Assembly (NCBI RefSeq): GCF_003688555.1
Contig: NZ_REFR01000010.1
Location: 682,001-746,000 of the forward strand
Reading direction: 5' to 3'
Length of the DNA: 64,000 nucleotides
Source: Eilatimonas milleporae
GTDB lineage: Bacteria > Pseudomonadota > Alphaproteobacteria > Sphingomonadales > Kordiimonadaceae
This document shows, piece by piece, positions 34,633 through 43,247 of the stretch; position 1 is the first letter of the stretch; the number at the start of each line of letters is the position of its first letter. A program made the translations under genes and the position numbers. A model generated the notes under the pieces. It saw only the letters and a program-made list of their open reading frames with translations. It did not search any database and was not told where the DNA came from.

Positions 34633-35271
34633 ATGCGCCATACTGTTTTTTTGTACCGTCTTGCGGTTTTTTGCCTTGTCCTTGTTTTACAGGTGGCATC
34701 ATCCGTTGCACAGGACCGGGCTGCGGATGATGTTGATGGGGCAGTTGCCTTTATCGAAAAGCTGGCCGAGGATACGAAAACCGTCTGGTCGGATGCCACT
34801 TTGACCGAGACGGAACGGCAACAGGGGTTTCGGGACCTGTTCAACACGGCCACGGATGTCAATTATCTGGCACGGGCCATGATTGGCCGTCATTACCGCA
34901 CGGCATCGACAGCGCAGCGTCAGGCCTATCTGGCAGCGATGGAAGACTTTATCATCGGGGAGTTCGATACCCGGATGACACAGATCGGTTTTCGCGACCT
35001 GATCGTCACCGGTACGGTACCGGCCCCCGGCAAACGGGGCCATCTGTTTGTCCGCACCAAGGTGGAATCAGACACGGGCGACCCTCTTCTTGCAGACTGG
35101 CGCGTCCGAAAGAAGGACGGCACCTTCCAGATCGTCAATCTGGAAGTGGAAGGCATCAATCTGGTCATCACCAATCGTGAAGTTTTCTCCGCGCGTATCA
35201 GCGAAGTGGGCATGGACGGCCTGATCACGGAATTGCGGGAGAAATATCCTCCCACACAAAGCGCTGACTGA
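34633..35271 (+). CDS. MlaC/Ttg2D-like phospholipid-binding protein
   Basis: A 212-residue exported protein. The signal peptide is VFCLVLVLQVASSVAQD; the MlaC-like body shows FRDLFNTATDVNYLARAMIG, TASTAQRQAYLAAMEDFII and DWRVRKKDGTFQIVNLEVEG. MlaC shuttles phospholipid across the periplasm. No MlaA, B, D, E or F gene is adjacent, so it is an orphan copy or one that joins a distant complex. GGAGGAGAG lies just before the ATG at 34633. Confidence 0.88.
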   Translation: MRHTVFLYRLAVFCLVLVLQVASSVAQDRAADDVDGAVAFIEKLAEDTKTVWSDATLTETERQQGFRDLFNTATDVNYLARAMIGRHYRTASTAQRQAYLAAMEDFIIGEFDTRMTQIGFRDLIVTGTVPAPGKRGHLFVRTKVESDTGDPLLADWRVRKKDGTFQIVNLEVEGINLVITNREVFSARISEVGMDGLITELREKYPPTQSAD

Positions 35272-35293
35272 CAGCAGGGAGGACAACGCAACG

Positions 35294-35327
35294 CCGTCGG
35301 TCTGATATGATGACACCAGGCCGACGG
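35294..35327. terminator. Hairpin between converging genes
   Basis: CCGTCGGTCTG paired with CAGGCCGACGG (one G-U), 12-base loop, between the MlaC-like and ACT-domain genes. No U tail, so termination is uncertain. Confidence 0.4.
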
Positions 35328-35360
35328 ATCATTGCGTGTTTCAGCTATGCCGGGCCGGTT

Positions 35361-35888
35361 TTATGGCCGGGCGACATTCATCTCGCAGGCAAGGCCGAGA
35401 CTGCCCGCCGTATTGAAAAGCGCATTTTCCAGCACCTCCACCTCAGCCGCGGCGACATTGACGGCAAATCGCGTGCGATAATCATCCGTCCCGCCGCGCT
35501 CGGTGCGCCGGCTTGTCATCCGTACAATATTGGCATTGTGGTTTTGCAGGACCTCACTCATCCTGGCGACAAGGCCAGGACGGTCACCGCCGCTGAATTC
35601 AACAATATGCGTGACCGCTCCACGCTCCAGCCGCTCGCTGGCATAGGGCGCCGGCTCGACACTGATGCGGGCATCTTCAAGGCAGGCAAGAGCGCTCAAC
35701 GCGGCATGAATATCGCCGGCACCGACAGAGGCTTCCACCTCGCCCAGGGCGGAAAACTCGAACCCCTCACCAAGTACGGCAAAGCTGGCGTCCGCCAGAT
35801 TGACGCCGGCATCATAGAGTGTGCCGCTCACGGATGAGATAACCCCGACACGATCCGCACCGCTTATGGATATCAAAAAAGTCTGCAT
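35361..35888 (-). CDS. Tandem ACT-domain protein (GcvR-like)
   Basis: A 175-residue protein made of two ACT domains, LISISGADRVGVISSVSGTL at residues ~5-70 and HIVEFSGGDRPGLVARMSEV at ~95-165. This is the layout of GcvR, the glycine-cleavage repressor partner. ACT domains bind amino acids; the ligand here is unknown. An AGCS alanine/glycine importer lies in the same region but is not adjacent. Confidence 0.88.
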   Translation of the reverse strand: MQTFLISISGADRVGVISSVSGTLYDAGVNLADASFAVLGEGFEFSALGEVEASVGAGDIHAALSALACLEDARISVEPAPYASERLERGAVTHIVEFSGGDRPGLVARMSEVLQNHNANIVRMTSRRTERGGTDDYRTRFAVNVAAAEVEVLENALFNTAGSLGLACEMNVARP

Positions 35889-36131
35889 GAAAAATCCCCT
35901 GGCTCTTCCAGCCTGTTTTACAAATCCGTCCGGCTTTGCCTCTTAGCATCCGGTCAATCGGCAATTGATCGATCTGGAAATGAGATCTCCCGGCTATACA
36001 ACAAGTCGTGCCTTTCTCCATCGAATTTGATAAAGAAGCAGCAAAATAACAACCGGCGACGGGGACGGTCAGCCTTGACCTCACCCGCGAGACAAGAAAC
36101 CAAATATGCCTGAAAGGGGTTGAAAACAATC

Positions 36132-36353
36132 ATGTCCGACAAACAACTGCTGCACCTGGTGTTCGGCGGCACCGTCACCGACCCTCAAACCCTGGAATTC
36201 GCCGATCTTGCCAAGGTCGATATTGTCGGCATTTTTCCGAGCTATGCGGAAGCTGAAAAAGCCTGGCGCAGGGTCAGCCAAGCCAATGTCGACGACGCAT
36301 TGAAGAAATATGTGGTCGTCCATCTGCACCGGTTGCTGGAACCGGATGCATGA
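36132..36353 (+). CDS. DUF4170 protein
   Basis: 73 residues. LLHLVFGGTVTDPQTLEFAD and DIVGIFPSYAEAEKAWR match the small DUF4170 family found in alphaproteobacteria. AAAGGGG lies 12 bases upstream of the ATG; a TTG at 36120 is in frame. No function known. Confidence 0.88.
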   Translation: MSDKQLLHLVFGGTVTDPQTLEFADLAKVDIVGIFPSYAEAEKAWRRVSQANVDDALKKYVVVHLHRLLEPDA

Positions 36354-36472
36354 CCCATCCGCTTTCGTAAAGCAGGCACGCAGGCACGGTCTGGGTGGTG
36401 CGCCATAGCCGCAGATGGCCGCAGGGCACTGGCTATCGCGTCCCGCATCTCGCCCCGATCGGGGCCGCTGCA

Positions 36473-36661
36473 TCAGCTTAGAGGGCGACGCGCAGTAAAA
36501 TAGGCGGCAATGCCGTCTTCCATAGCACTGGGGTCAGCACCATAGGCACCGAGCCGGGCTGCCAGAAGGCGCCGGGCTTCTTCCCAATTCGCGGGGTGAT
36601 TTTGGGTCAACACCACGTGGGCGACACGGCGCAGCCCTTCATTGTTGATCACTTGAACCAT
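36473..36661 (-). CDS. Small hypothetical protein
   Basis: 62 residues, helical, no signal or membrane segment (LRRVAHVVLTQNHPANWEEA). Composition is protein-like and nothing opposes it on the other strand. The ribosome-binding site is weak. Not recognised. Confidence 0.45.
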   Translation of the reverse strand: MVQVINNEGLRRVAHVVLTQNHPANWEEARRLLAARLGAYGADPSAMEDGIAAYFTARRPLS

Positions 36662-36786
36662 TTTACGTCTTACCTGCTATCGCTTTCCGATACTCGAAAG
36701 CTAGCTGATCACAGGTTTCTGTCAAATCTGTGACGAATCCGTAAAAGCTCAGCGACAGTCCGGCTTTGCGGTCTCCATGGGGAATT

Positions 36787-38715
36787 TCAGGACTGCTCGG
36801 CAATCCAGGCGTTTACATTTTCCTCCAAGACCGACAGCGGGACGAAACCGCTGCCGAGGACGGCTCTGTGAAATCCCCGGAAATCGAAACGCCCCCCCAG
36901 CCTGTTCATGGCTCTGTTACGCAATTCCATAATCTTCAGCTTGCCAACCATATAGGCGGTTGCCTGGCCGGGCAGGACGATATAGCGCTCTATAGCCGCA
37001 ATGGCATCCCCTTCCGGATTGGGCGTATTGTCCACAAGATATTGAATGGCCTGCTCACGAGTCCATTTCCTGGCATGGATGCCGGTATCCACCACCAGGC
37101 GGCACGCCCGCCAGAGTTCCATCGCCAAACGGCCGAAATCACTGTAAGGGTCCTGATAGAAGCCCATATCCTTGCCAAGCTCTTCCGTGTACAGCCCCCA
37201 TCCTTCGCTGAAAGCGGTAAACCGGGCGGTACGCTGGAAAAGAGGCACCCCTTCCAATTCCTGGGCCAGTGCGATTTGGAAATGATGACCGGGTATGCCT
37301 TCGTGATAGGCCAGCGCCTCAAGCTGATAGAGGGGCATATCGGCCATGTTGCGTAAATTGGCGTAGAAAATCCCCGGGCGGGAGCCATCGGGCGCCGCGC
37401 GCTGGTAAAAAGCCTTGCCCGCGGATTGCTCGCGGAAGGCTTCAACCGCGCGGACTTCCATCGGCGCCTTCGGAATCAGATCAAAATAATCCGGCACCCG
37501 GGCCTGCATGGCCTCAATAATGTTACGGGCCCGTTCCAGATAGCGCGCCTTGCCCTCCTCCGTATTTTCAAAGAAAAACTGCTCGTCCGTGCGGGTAAAA
37601 TCAAAAAACTCCGCCAAGGTGCCTTCAAAGCCGACCTTATCCATAATGGCCTGCATTTCACCGTGGATACGCTCCACATTGGAGAGACCCAGAACGTGAA
37701 TCTCGTCGGCCGTCAGGTCGGTTGTGGTGTGATAGGCCAGAGCCCCGGCATAGAAGTTTTCTCCGTCGGGGAATTTCCAAACCCCATCATCGGTGGTCGC
37801 AAGGGCCTCCTGCCGCTCAAGTTCAGCGATCAGGGCCTCATATCCCGGCTTTACACCGGTCAGAAGCGCCGCTTGCGCCCTCAATTGCAGGCGTACCGTT
37901 TCCTGTTCGGACAGGTTAAGAGAGGCAATCTTACGCTTGAAATCCGCGAACAGCAGCGTGTCTTCAGCCTCGCGCGCACCAGCGCCATTTTCTGTGTCCA
38001 GGCTTTCCGCGTCATTTCCCGCGCCGTCCTCGCCGGCGGCATCGTCTCCACCGGGGGTGGTCCCGGCGCCATCAAACGGGGCCCCGCTGATGACATTGCG
38101 GGCCGCAGAGATCACTTTTGGAAACACGAACCTGGGCGGCAGGATCCCTTTCGCCTGCCGGGCCGACATCTGAGCAACCACCTGCGCCATCAGGGCACCG
38201 ACCTTTTCCAGTCGTACGATATAGGCCTCGGCGTCGGCAACCGTATCGATACGGTGTACCGTCATCAGATGCGTCGGAACCAGTGTATGCCATCCATACA
38301 TCTGATTGACCGGATACCCGTAATCGCGCCAGTCATCGAGGGTGATGGCGCGCTCGGTATCGATTGCAAACAGGCGCTGACTTAAGCGATTGGCCTCGTT
38401 CAATGTCTCGGGCTCGAACGCTCTTGCCTGCGCCAGTTGCGCCTGCATCAACACGCGCACCTCGTCGGCGGTGTCGTCACTCAGGTCCGGCCAGGAATCA
38501 TTGCGGCGGCGGTCCCCAAGACGTTCCGCCAGAAGCGGATTATAGGCCAGACGCGCCTGCATCGCCTTTTCGAAAAAAGTCTGAATGAGGAGATTCTGGT
38601 CCTGTACAAGGCTTTCAGCACCGGCAATTTCCGCTGCCTGCCGGGTTTCGGGTGCCTCACCACAGGCCGTCAGTGCCAGAACCAGAGCTGTGATTGAAAC
38701 GGACTGTCGCAGCAT
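36787..38715 (-). CDS. DUF885 lipoprotein, predicted metallopeptidase
   Basis: A 642-residue DUF885 (COG4805) protein. The N-terminus ends in ALVLALTACGEAP, a lipobox, so it is probably a lipoprotein. The zinc-peptidase segment is LEALAYHEGIPGHHFQIALA with a downstream glutamate in FSEGWGLYTEEL. A low-complexity acidic insert near residues 218-250 (DDAAGEDGAGNDAESLDTE) interrupts the N-terminal domain. Peptidase activity is predicted for the family; the substrate is unknown. Confidence 0.9.
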   Translation of the reverse strand: MLRQSVSITALVLALTACGEAPETRQAAEIAGAESLVQDQNLLIQTFFEKAMQARLAYNPLLAERLGDRRRNDSWPDLSDDTADEVRVLMQAQLAQARAFEPETLNEANRLSQRLFAIDTERAITLDDWRDYGYPVNQMYGWHTLVPTHLMTVHRIDTVADAEAYIVRLEKVGALMAQVVAQMSARQAKGILPPRFVFPKVISAARNVISGAPFDGAGTTPGGDDAAGEDGAGNDAESLDTENGAGAREAEDTLLFADFKRKIASLNLSEQETVRLQLRAQAALLTGVKPGYEALIAELERQEALATTDDGVWKFPDGENFYAGALAYHTTTDLTADEIHVLGLSNVERIHGEMQAIMDKVGFEGTLAEFFDFTRTDEQFFFENTEEGKARYLERARNIIEAMQARVPDYFDLIPKAPMEVRAVEAFREQSAGKAFYQRAAPDGSRPGIFYANLRNMADMPLYQLEALAYHEGIPGHHFQIALAQELEGVPLFQRTARFTAFSEGWGLYTEELGKDMGFYQDPYSDFGRLAMELWRACRLVVDTGIHARKWTREQAIQYLVDNTPNPEGDAIAAIERYIVLPGQATAYMVGKLKIMELRNRAMNRLGGRFDFRGFHRAVLGSGFVPLSVLEENVNAWIAEQS

Positions 38716-39007
38716 ATTTGCCCCTCACTCCAAAAATATCGATCTGATCCGCATAACGGATCATGGAACAAGACGCAAATAAAGGCGGGAAAATCCGCCG
38801 GGATATCTCTCTATTCCGGCAGCCGGCGGCAGGGCCGCCAACTGACGGACGGTAAAAGCATATTTACCGTATGGAAACGAACAGGACGGCTGTGTCCCTG
38901 TTGTCATTCGCAGAGATAATGCCTCCGTGACCGACGGCGCCCATTGACAGATCAAAATCCTGCCCTTTATTGACGGTATGAAAGATGTACAGGAGTGATG
39001 TCTACAC

Positions 39008-39352
39008 ATGAACGAACATAACGATCCGAAACGGCAGGCACGTTTTAATATCGGGCAAGTGGTCAAACACCGCATGTTTCCGTTTCGCGGCGTGATTTAC
39101 GATGTGGACCCTGAATTTGCCAATACCGAAGAATGGTATGAAGCAATCCCGGCGGAAATCCGCCCGTCCAAGGATCAGCCCTTTTATCATCTTCTGGCAG
39201 AGAATGAAGAAGCGGCCTATGAAGCCTATGTCAGCCAGCAAAATCTGATAGCGGACCGTTCGGGCGAACCGGTCGATCATCCCGATGTGGAAGAACTGTT
39301 CGGAGAATTTCGCGGCGATCACTATCTGCCACGGGGATTGGCCCAACATTAG
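39008..39352 (+). CDS. hspQ: HspQ
   Basis: A 114-residue HspQ/YccV protein. ARFNIGQVVKHRMFPFRGVI, YDVDPEFANTEEWYEAIP and KDQPFYHLLAENEE are the family signature. In enterobacteria it is a heat-shock protein that binds hemimethylated DNA and modulates Lon. AGGAG lies 12 bases upstream. A terminator follows the gene. Confidence 0.95.
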   Translation: MNEHNDPKRQARFNIGQVVKHRMFPFRGVIYDVDPEFANTEEWYEAIPAEIRPSKDQPFYHLLAENEEAAYEAYVSQQNLIADRSGEPVDHPDVEELFGEFRGDHYLPRGLAQH

Positions 39353-39407
39353 GACCGCCGTGCGGAAGCCGGGCGGTGGCGCTGTTTCCGCCACCTGCGC
39401 CAAACAT

Positions 39408-39435
39408 AAAGGGCGGCACCATGACCGCCCTTTTT
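39408..39435. terminator. Terminator after hspQ
   Basis: AAAGGGCGG-CACCATGA-CCGCCCTTT followed by TT, a 9-bp perfect stem with A and T runs at the base. Usable by hspQ (+) and by the aa3 subunit IV gene (-). Confidence 0.82.
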
Positions 39436-39475
39436 CAGTTCCCGAACAATCGGGGCAGGCCCTGGCCGCCCAGCT

Positions 39476-39586
39476 TTACGCCACGAACAGGGCAAGCAGT
39501 ACGAGAACAATGATAATAGCGATGAGGCTCCGCTTCGTCCATGCCATGAAGCCGGTATATGTCTGTTCCTGTTCCTGAATTTCCAT
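39476..39586 (-). CDS. aa3-type cytochrome c oxidase subunit IV
   Basis: A 36-residue single-span peptide. EQTYTGFMAWTKRSLIAIII followed by a run of Leu/Val and ALFVA matches the bacterial aa3 oxidase subunit IV family (PF07835), with the TYxGF motif ahead of the span. The ATG at 39586 sits two bases behind GAGG. The frame runs to 39694 but the upstream residues are not family-like. No other cox genes are nearby, common for this peptide. Confidence 0.82.
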   Translation of the reverse strand: MEIQEQEQTYTGFMAWTKRSLIAIIIVLVLLALFVA

Positions 39587-39736
39587 CGCCTCAACACCCT
39601 TTATTGGTACCTTGATCCGCCATGCTGCAGATGGCGGCCCATAAAGACACGGTTTGCCTTCACGCTCTATACCGCAAGGCAGAACCCGCGCCAAGCCCCC
39701 GTGTTTGAACGGCGCTCCTGCCCCGACACGCGCGGC

Positions 39737-40753
39737 TCAAGGCCCATCCGGCCATGCCGGTTGCCGTTTCACGCAGCCCGCCAAAAGATCGGGGTCAATA
39801 TTGCCGCCGCTGATGACGGCAACCGTCACCTTGCCCTGCAAGTCCACCTGTCCTGACAAGGCGGCCGCCAACGCCACGGCGCCACCCGGTTCCGCCACCA
39901 GATGAAAATATGCGGCGGCGGTGGCCACGGCATCCAGCGCCTGATCGTCCGACACGCATAAACCGCGCACGCCCAGCGCCGACAATACGGCAAAGGGCAA
40001 TCGTCCCGGACTGGGTGACAACAGGGCATCGCAGACGGAGCGGGCACCCGGTTCCACCGTGTGCCGTCTGCCGGTTTGCAGGGATTTTCTGGTATCGTCG
40101 AAACCGGCGGGTTCAACAGTGTAGGCATCCATGTCCGGGAAAACCGCCTTCAGGGCGGTAAAACTGCCGGAACTGAGACCCCCGCCCCCGCAACATATCA
40201 ACGCCTGGTCGGGTGTCAGCGCCCGGGACCCGAGATCGCGGGCGATCTCCAGCCCGACCGTCCCCTGCCCGGCCATGATATGCACATCGTCGAAAGACGG
40301 GACAACCGTGGCACCGCGCGCATCCGCCAGGCGTGCCGCGATGTCCTCGCGATTTTCCCGGTAGCGGTCATACAGCACCAGTTCGGCCCCATATGCCGCC
40401 GTATTGGCTTTTTTGACCGTGGGCGCATCTTCCGGCATGACGATCGCGGCATGAATACCAAGCTTTCGCGCGGCAAGCGCCACGCCCTGAGCGTGGTTCC
40501 CGCTCGAAAACGCCACCACGCCGCGGGCCCTTTCCGCGTCGCCTAACTGGACAAGCCGATTGTAGGCACCGCGAAACTTGAAACTGCCCGTCAGTTGCAG
40601 ACACTCGGGCTTGATGAGAAGGCGTCCCCCTATGGCCGCATTCACCAGATCGCTTTCCAGCAAGGGCGTGTGTACAGCCTGCTGCGCCAGGCGTCCGGCG
40701 GCGGCTTCGATATCCTCAGGCGAAATGGGCGGGTTACCTGTTTTTTCCGTCAC
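39737..40753 (-). CDS. Threonine/serine dehydratase
   Basis: A 338-residue fold-type II PLP enzyme. The PLP lysine is in LTGSFKFRGAYNRL; VVAFSSGNHAQGVALAARKL and the Gly-rich loop LICCGGGGLSSG bind the cofactor phosphate. It lacks the ACT-like regulatory domain of biosynthetic IlvA, so it is a catabolic-type threonine/serine dehydratase or racemase relative. GTG start. It overlaps the end of the upstream membrane-protein gene by 20 bases. Confidence 0.9.
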   Translation of the reverse strand: MTEKTGNPPISPEDIEAAAGRLAQQAVHTPLLESDLVNAAIGGRLLIKPECLQLTGSFKFRGAYNRLVQLGDAERARGVVAFSSGNHAQGVALAARKLGIHAAIVMPEDAPTVKKANTAAYGAELVLYDRYRENREDIAARLADARGATVVPSFDDVHIMAGQGTVGLEIARDLGSRALTPDQALICCGGGGLSSGSFTALKAVFPDMDAYTVEPAGFDDTRKSLQTGRRHTVEPGARSVCDALLSPSPGRLPFAVLSALGVRGLCVSDDQALDAVATAAAYFHLVAEPGGAVALAAALSGQVDLQGKVTVAVISGGNIDPDLLAGCVKRQPAWPDGP

Positions 40754-41030
40754 GGTGTTTTTGTCTCCTCCTCGTTCTTTCCCCTCTCAGGCGGTTGCGC
40801 AGCCGGTACCAGGCCCGACCGAAGAAAAGGTCGAGCCTGCGGCGAAACCGTCTGACCGGCCGTGAATCCATGCTGAGCACATACAGGCCCAGGGGCAGCA
40901 TCCAGAAACCCAGAACCGGTAAAAAGCCCAAGATGCCCCCGATGATCAGCAACAACCCGACGGCCCAGCGCGCCAGCTTCGACGATGGCAGATTTTGCCT
41001 GATCCAACGCTGTAGTTTCCGTGCCGTCAT
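40734..41030 (-). CDS. PGPGW-like small membrane protein
   Basis: About 98 residues from the Met at 41030 (frame open to 41114). Two hydrophobic segments, WAVGLLLIIGGILGFLPVLG and FWMLPLGLYVLSMD, are followed by a very basic tail (RRFRRRLDLFFGRAWYRL). This resembles the putative membrane family PGPGW. No function known. Overlaps the threonine dehydratase start. Confidence 0.7.
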   Translation of the reverse strand: MTARKLQRWIRQNLPSSKLARWAVGLLLIIGGILGFLPVLGFWMLPLGLYVLSMDSRPVRRFRRRLDLFFGRAWYRLRNRLRGERTRRRQKHRDGKNR

Positions 41031-41327
41031 ATACTGTCCGTCTGAATCGCCGGTCCGAAGGCAGCTGAGCGAAGAGAGGTGCACAGGAGTGTGCATATCC
41101 GCATCGTTCAACACTGAAAATCATGGCACCATAAAACGAATCGAATCGTGAATCATAGTGTTCGAAATAAAAAACAAGGCCCCGATGAAGCGAAACAGCC
41201 GATTGCGGTCACGACCATCAGTGAGACTGCACAACAGAGATATTTCTTTTCAAGAAAATCGTCCAGACCATAACGCAGCCGTTTTCCCCTCCTGACAGTC
41301 CTGTGTGGGGCCACCCAATGACACTTC

Positions 41328-41396
41328 CCTGTCGCCCAAGTCCTGTCGCCCAAGTCCTGTCACCCAGGCCCTGTCACCCAGGCCCTGTCGTCCGGG
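41328..41396. repeat. Tandem 14-bp repeat, ~5 copies
   Basis: Copies begin at 41328, 41342, 41356, 41370 and 41384. The first two are CCTGTCGCCCAAGT, the next two CCTGTCACCCAGGC, and the fifth is partial. The variants come in pairs. It lies in the gap before the frameshifted membrane-protein gene. Confidence 0.92.
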
Positions 41397-41499
41397 GGAA
41401 CGCTTGACCGGTCAAAACACATATGGTCCTGTTGATGACAGTGATGATACCATCCGTCGCACACTGTCAAAAGCAGACAGCACGATTGGCCCCGTCCCC

Positions 41500-42370
41500 A
41501 TGACAGCATCTTCATCCCGGAAAACCGACAGCCGCTTTCCCGCCCGGTTTACCGTTTTCAAATATGTCCTGTACGGTCTGCTGCTGGTCAACACGCTGTA
41601 TTTCCTGGCGGAAGACTATACCGCAGCAGGCTATACCTTCCGTAACGGCATCACCCTGGGCGACATGGCCGAGATTTTCGCGACCTTCATCGATTCCATA
41701 TCCTGGTTTGTTCTGCTGATCGTCTTTGAACTGGAAACCTCCATCCTGTCCGACGCGCGCCTGAAAGGGACACTGAAATGGGGGCTCAGCGGCATTGTCG
41801 CCGTTGCCTATGCCTTCACCCTGCTGGCGTGGACGGGGTATGCGGGCAATTACCGGATGATGCAGGGCTTCCAACCGGTGCAAACAACATCCTTGCCGCA
41901 AAACCCGTGCAAATATACAGACGGCGCCCCCGACGGGCAGAACTGGGCACTGGCGAACGATCTGGACAGATATGAGCCGCTTGATCCGGTCAATTGCCGG
42001 CGTCTCGCGCCCGGTGATTTTTCAGTTCATCCGGACATCCATATCCTGGCCGACACCGGTCTCGCCGCCAGAATGCGGAGGCTGAGCCTGACGGACGTCG
42101 TCAATGCCGGTGCCTGGTTACTGATCGTGCTGATATTGCAGGCGGATGTATTGCTGCACTTGTCGGGCGCGCTGACACAGCCGCTGATATGGATCAGTAT
42201 CGGCCTGAAGGCCCGTTCTTTACGCCGTTATCGTTCTGGCCTGTTTTTATTGGGCCCTGCTGGCCGCATGGGTTGATTTCTGGGACGCCTTTTTGTGGCT
42301 GCTGGCCTTTTTCTGTATCGAGCTTAACCTTTTCAGCTGGAACCGGGCGACCGCCCGGGCGGCACCTTGA
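41500..42370 (+). pseudogene. Membrane protein with +1 frameshift
   Basis: An unrecognised integral membrane protein. The first frame (41500 to ~42213) has four spans (FKYVLYGLLLVNTLYFLAE, SISWFVLLIVFELE, GIVAVAYAFTLLAW, AGAWLLIVLILQADVLLHL). After LIWISIGLK near 42210 this frame loses membrane character and stops at 42276. One base over, from 42215, the frame reads VLYAVIVLACFYWALLAAWV, then FLWLLAFFCIELNLFSWN, and stops at 42370. Thus one extra base around GCCC at 42211-42214 has split the gene. It could be a real mutation or a sequencing error. Confidence 0.8.
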
Positions 42371-42395
42371 GACTGCCAGCACAGTCAGACCCCGT

Positions 42396-43247
42396 TTACG
42401 GCGACATGGACGCCGTCGGTGACGCCTGACGGCGGCGTATATTCAAAATCTCGCCGGCAATCCGTTTGGAACGCTGATTGTCAACATCGATGGGGGCTTC
42501 GGCGAAAGGCATGTCGACAGGCTTGACCACCGTCCCGAACCGCCGGGACATGCGGTCAAAGGCCCGATCGCGTTCAAACCAGGCGTAACGATAAGCCAGC
42601 GCATTCACAAAACCGAAAGCCTGCAAAACCCGCATCGGCGACTTGGCGAACTGCCCGCCGGTCTTGAATGCCCGCGCGGCGGCCATGGCCTGTGTATTCA
42701 TCACCGCGTAAAGATTGCAGTTGGACCATTCCCCGTCAGCGAAACGATGAAAGCGCCGCTGACCATCCGGATATTCGGCCAGCAGCACATCCTTTGCCGT
42801 CATGGCAATACCGGCGTCCGCATCGTTGTCCAGCATGCCGCCGCAGAAATGGCCGATCATGTCAGGGGTCAACAGGACGTTGTCGGCAGTGGTGATCAGA
42901 CATGGATAAGGGGTCTCGGTATCATCTTCTTTTTGCGCCTGATCGGACAGGACCGCGTCCAGGCTGTCGAACAGCGTTTTTTCCGCGGGAACGACGGTCA
43001 GCCGGCCGCACTCTTCATACTGCTGTACGGCCTCGACGGCGCGTACCGTCTCAGGGGCATCCACGGAAACCGTGATCCGGCCGATATGAGGAGACGCGGC
43101 CAGGGCATCCAGCACATGGGCGATCAGGGGCTTGCCTTCCAGCTCAATCAGGCATTTGTGGCTGACCCCGGCGGCAACGGCCAACGGGTTGACGATGCCC
43201 GCTCTCTGCGCGGCCAGAACAACGGCGTGAAAAGACGGATGCGGCAT
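42396..43247 (-). CDS. MobA-like NTP transferase
   Basis: A 283-residue nucleotidyltransferase (GT-A fold, MobA-like). Seen: FHAVVLAAQRAGIVNPLAVA, a degenerate N-terminal nucleotide loop, KCLIELEGKPLIAHVLDALA with the conserved Lys-Pro, and LITTADNVLLTPDMI with the metal Asp. Such enzymes attach CMP, GMP or dTMP to a sugar- or polyol-phosphate. Its start codon touches the stop of the upstream ATP-grasp gene, so they form one unit. Substrate unknown. Confidence 0.85.
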   Translation of the reverse strand: MPHPSFHAVVLAAQRAGIVNPLAVAAGVSHKCLIELEGKPLIAHVLDALAASPHIGRITVSVDAPETVRAVEAVQQYEECGRLTVVPAEKTLFDSLDAVLSDQAQKEDDTETPYPCLITTADNVLLTPDMIGHFCGGMLDNDADAGIAMTAKDVLLAEYPDGQRRFHRFADGEWSNCNLYAVMNTQAMAAARAFKTGGQFAKSPMRVLQAFGFVNALAYRYAWFERDRAFDRMSRRFGTVVKPVDMPFAEAPIDVDNQRSKRIAGEILNIRRRQASPTASMSP

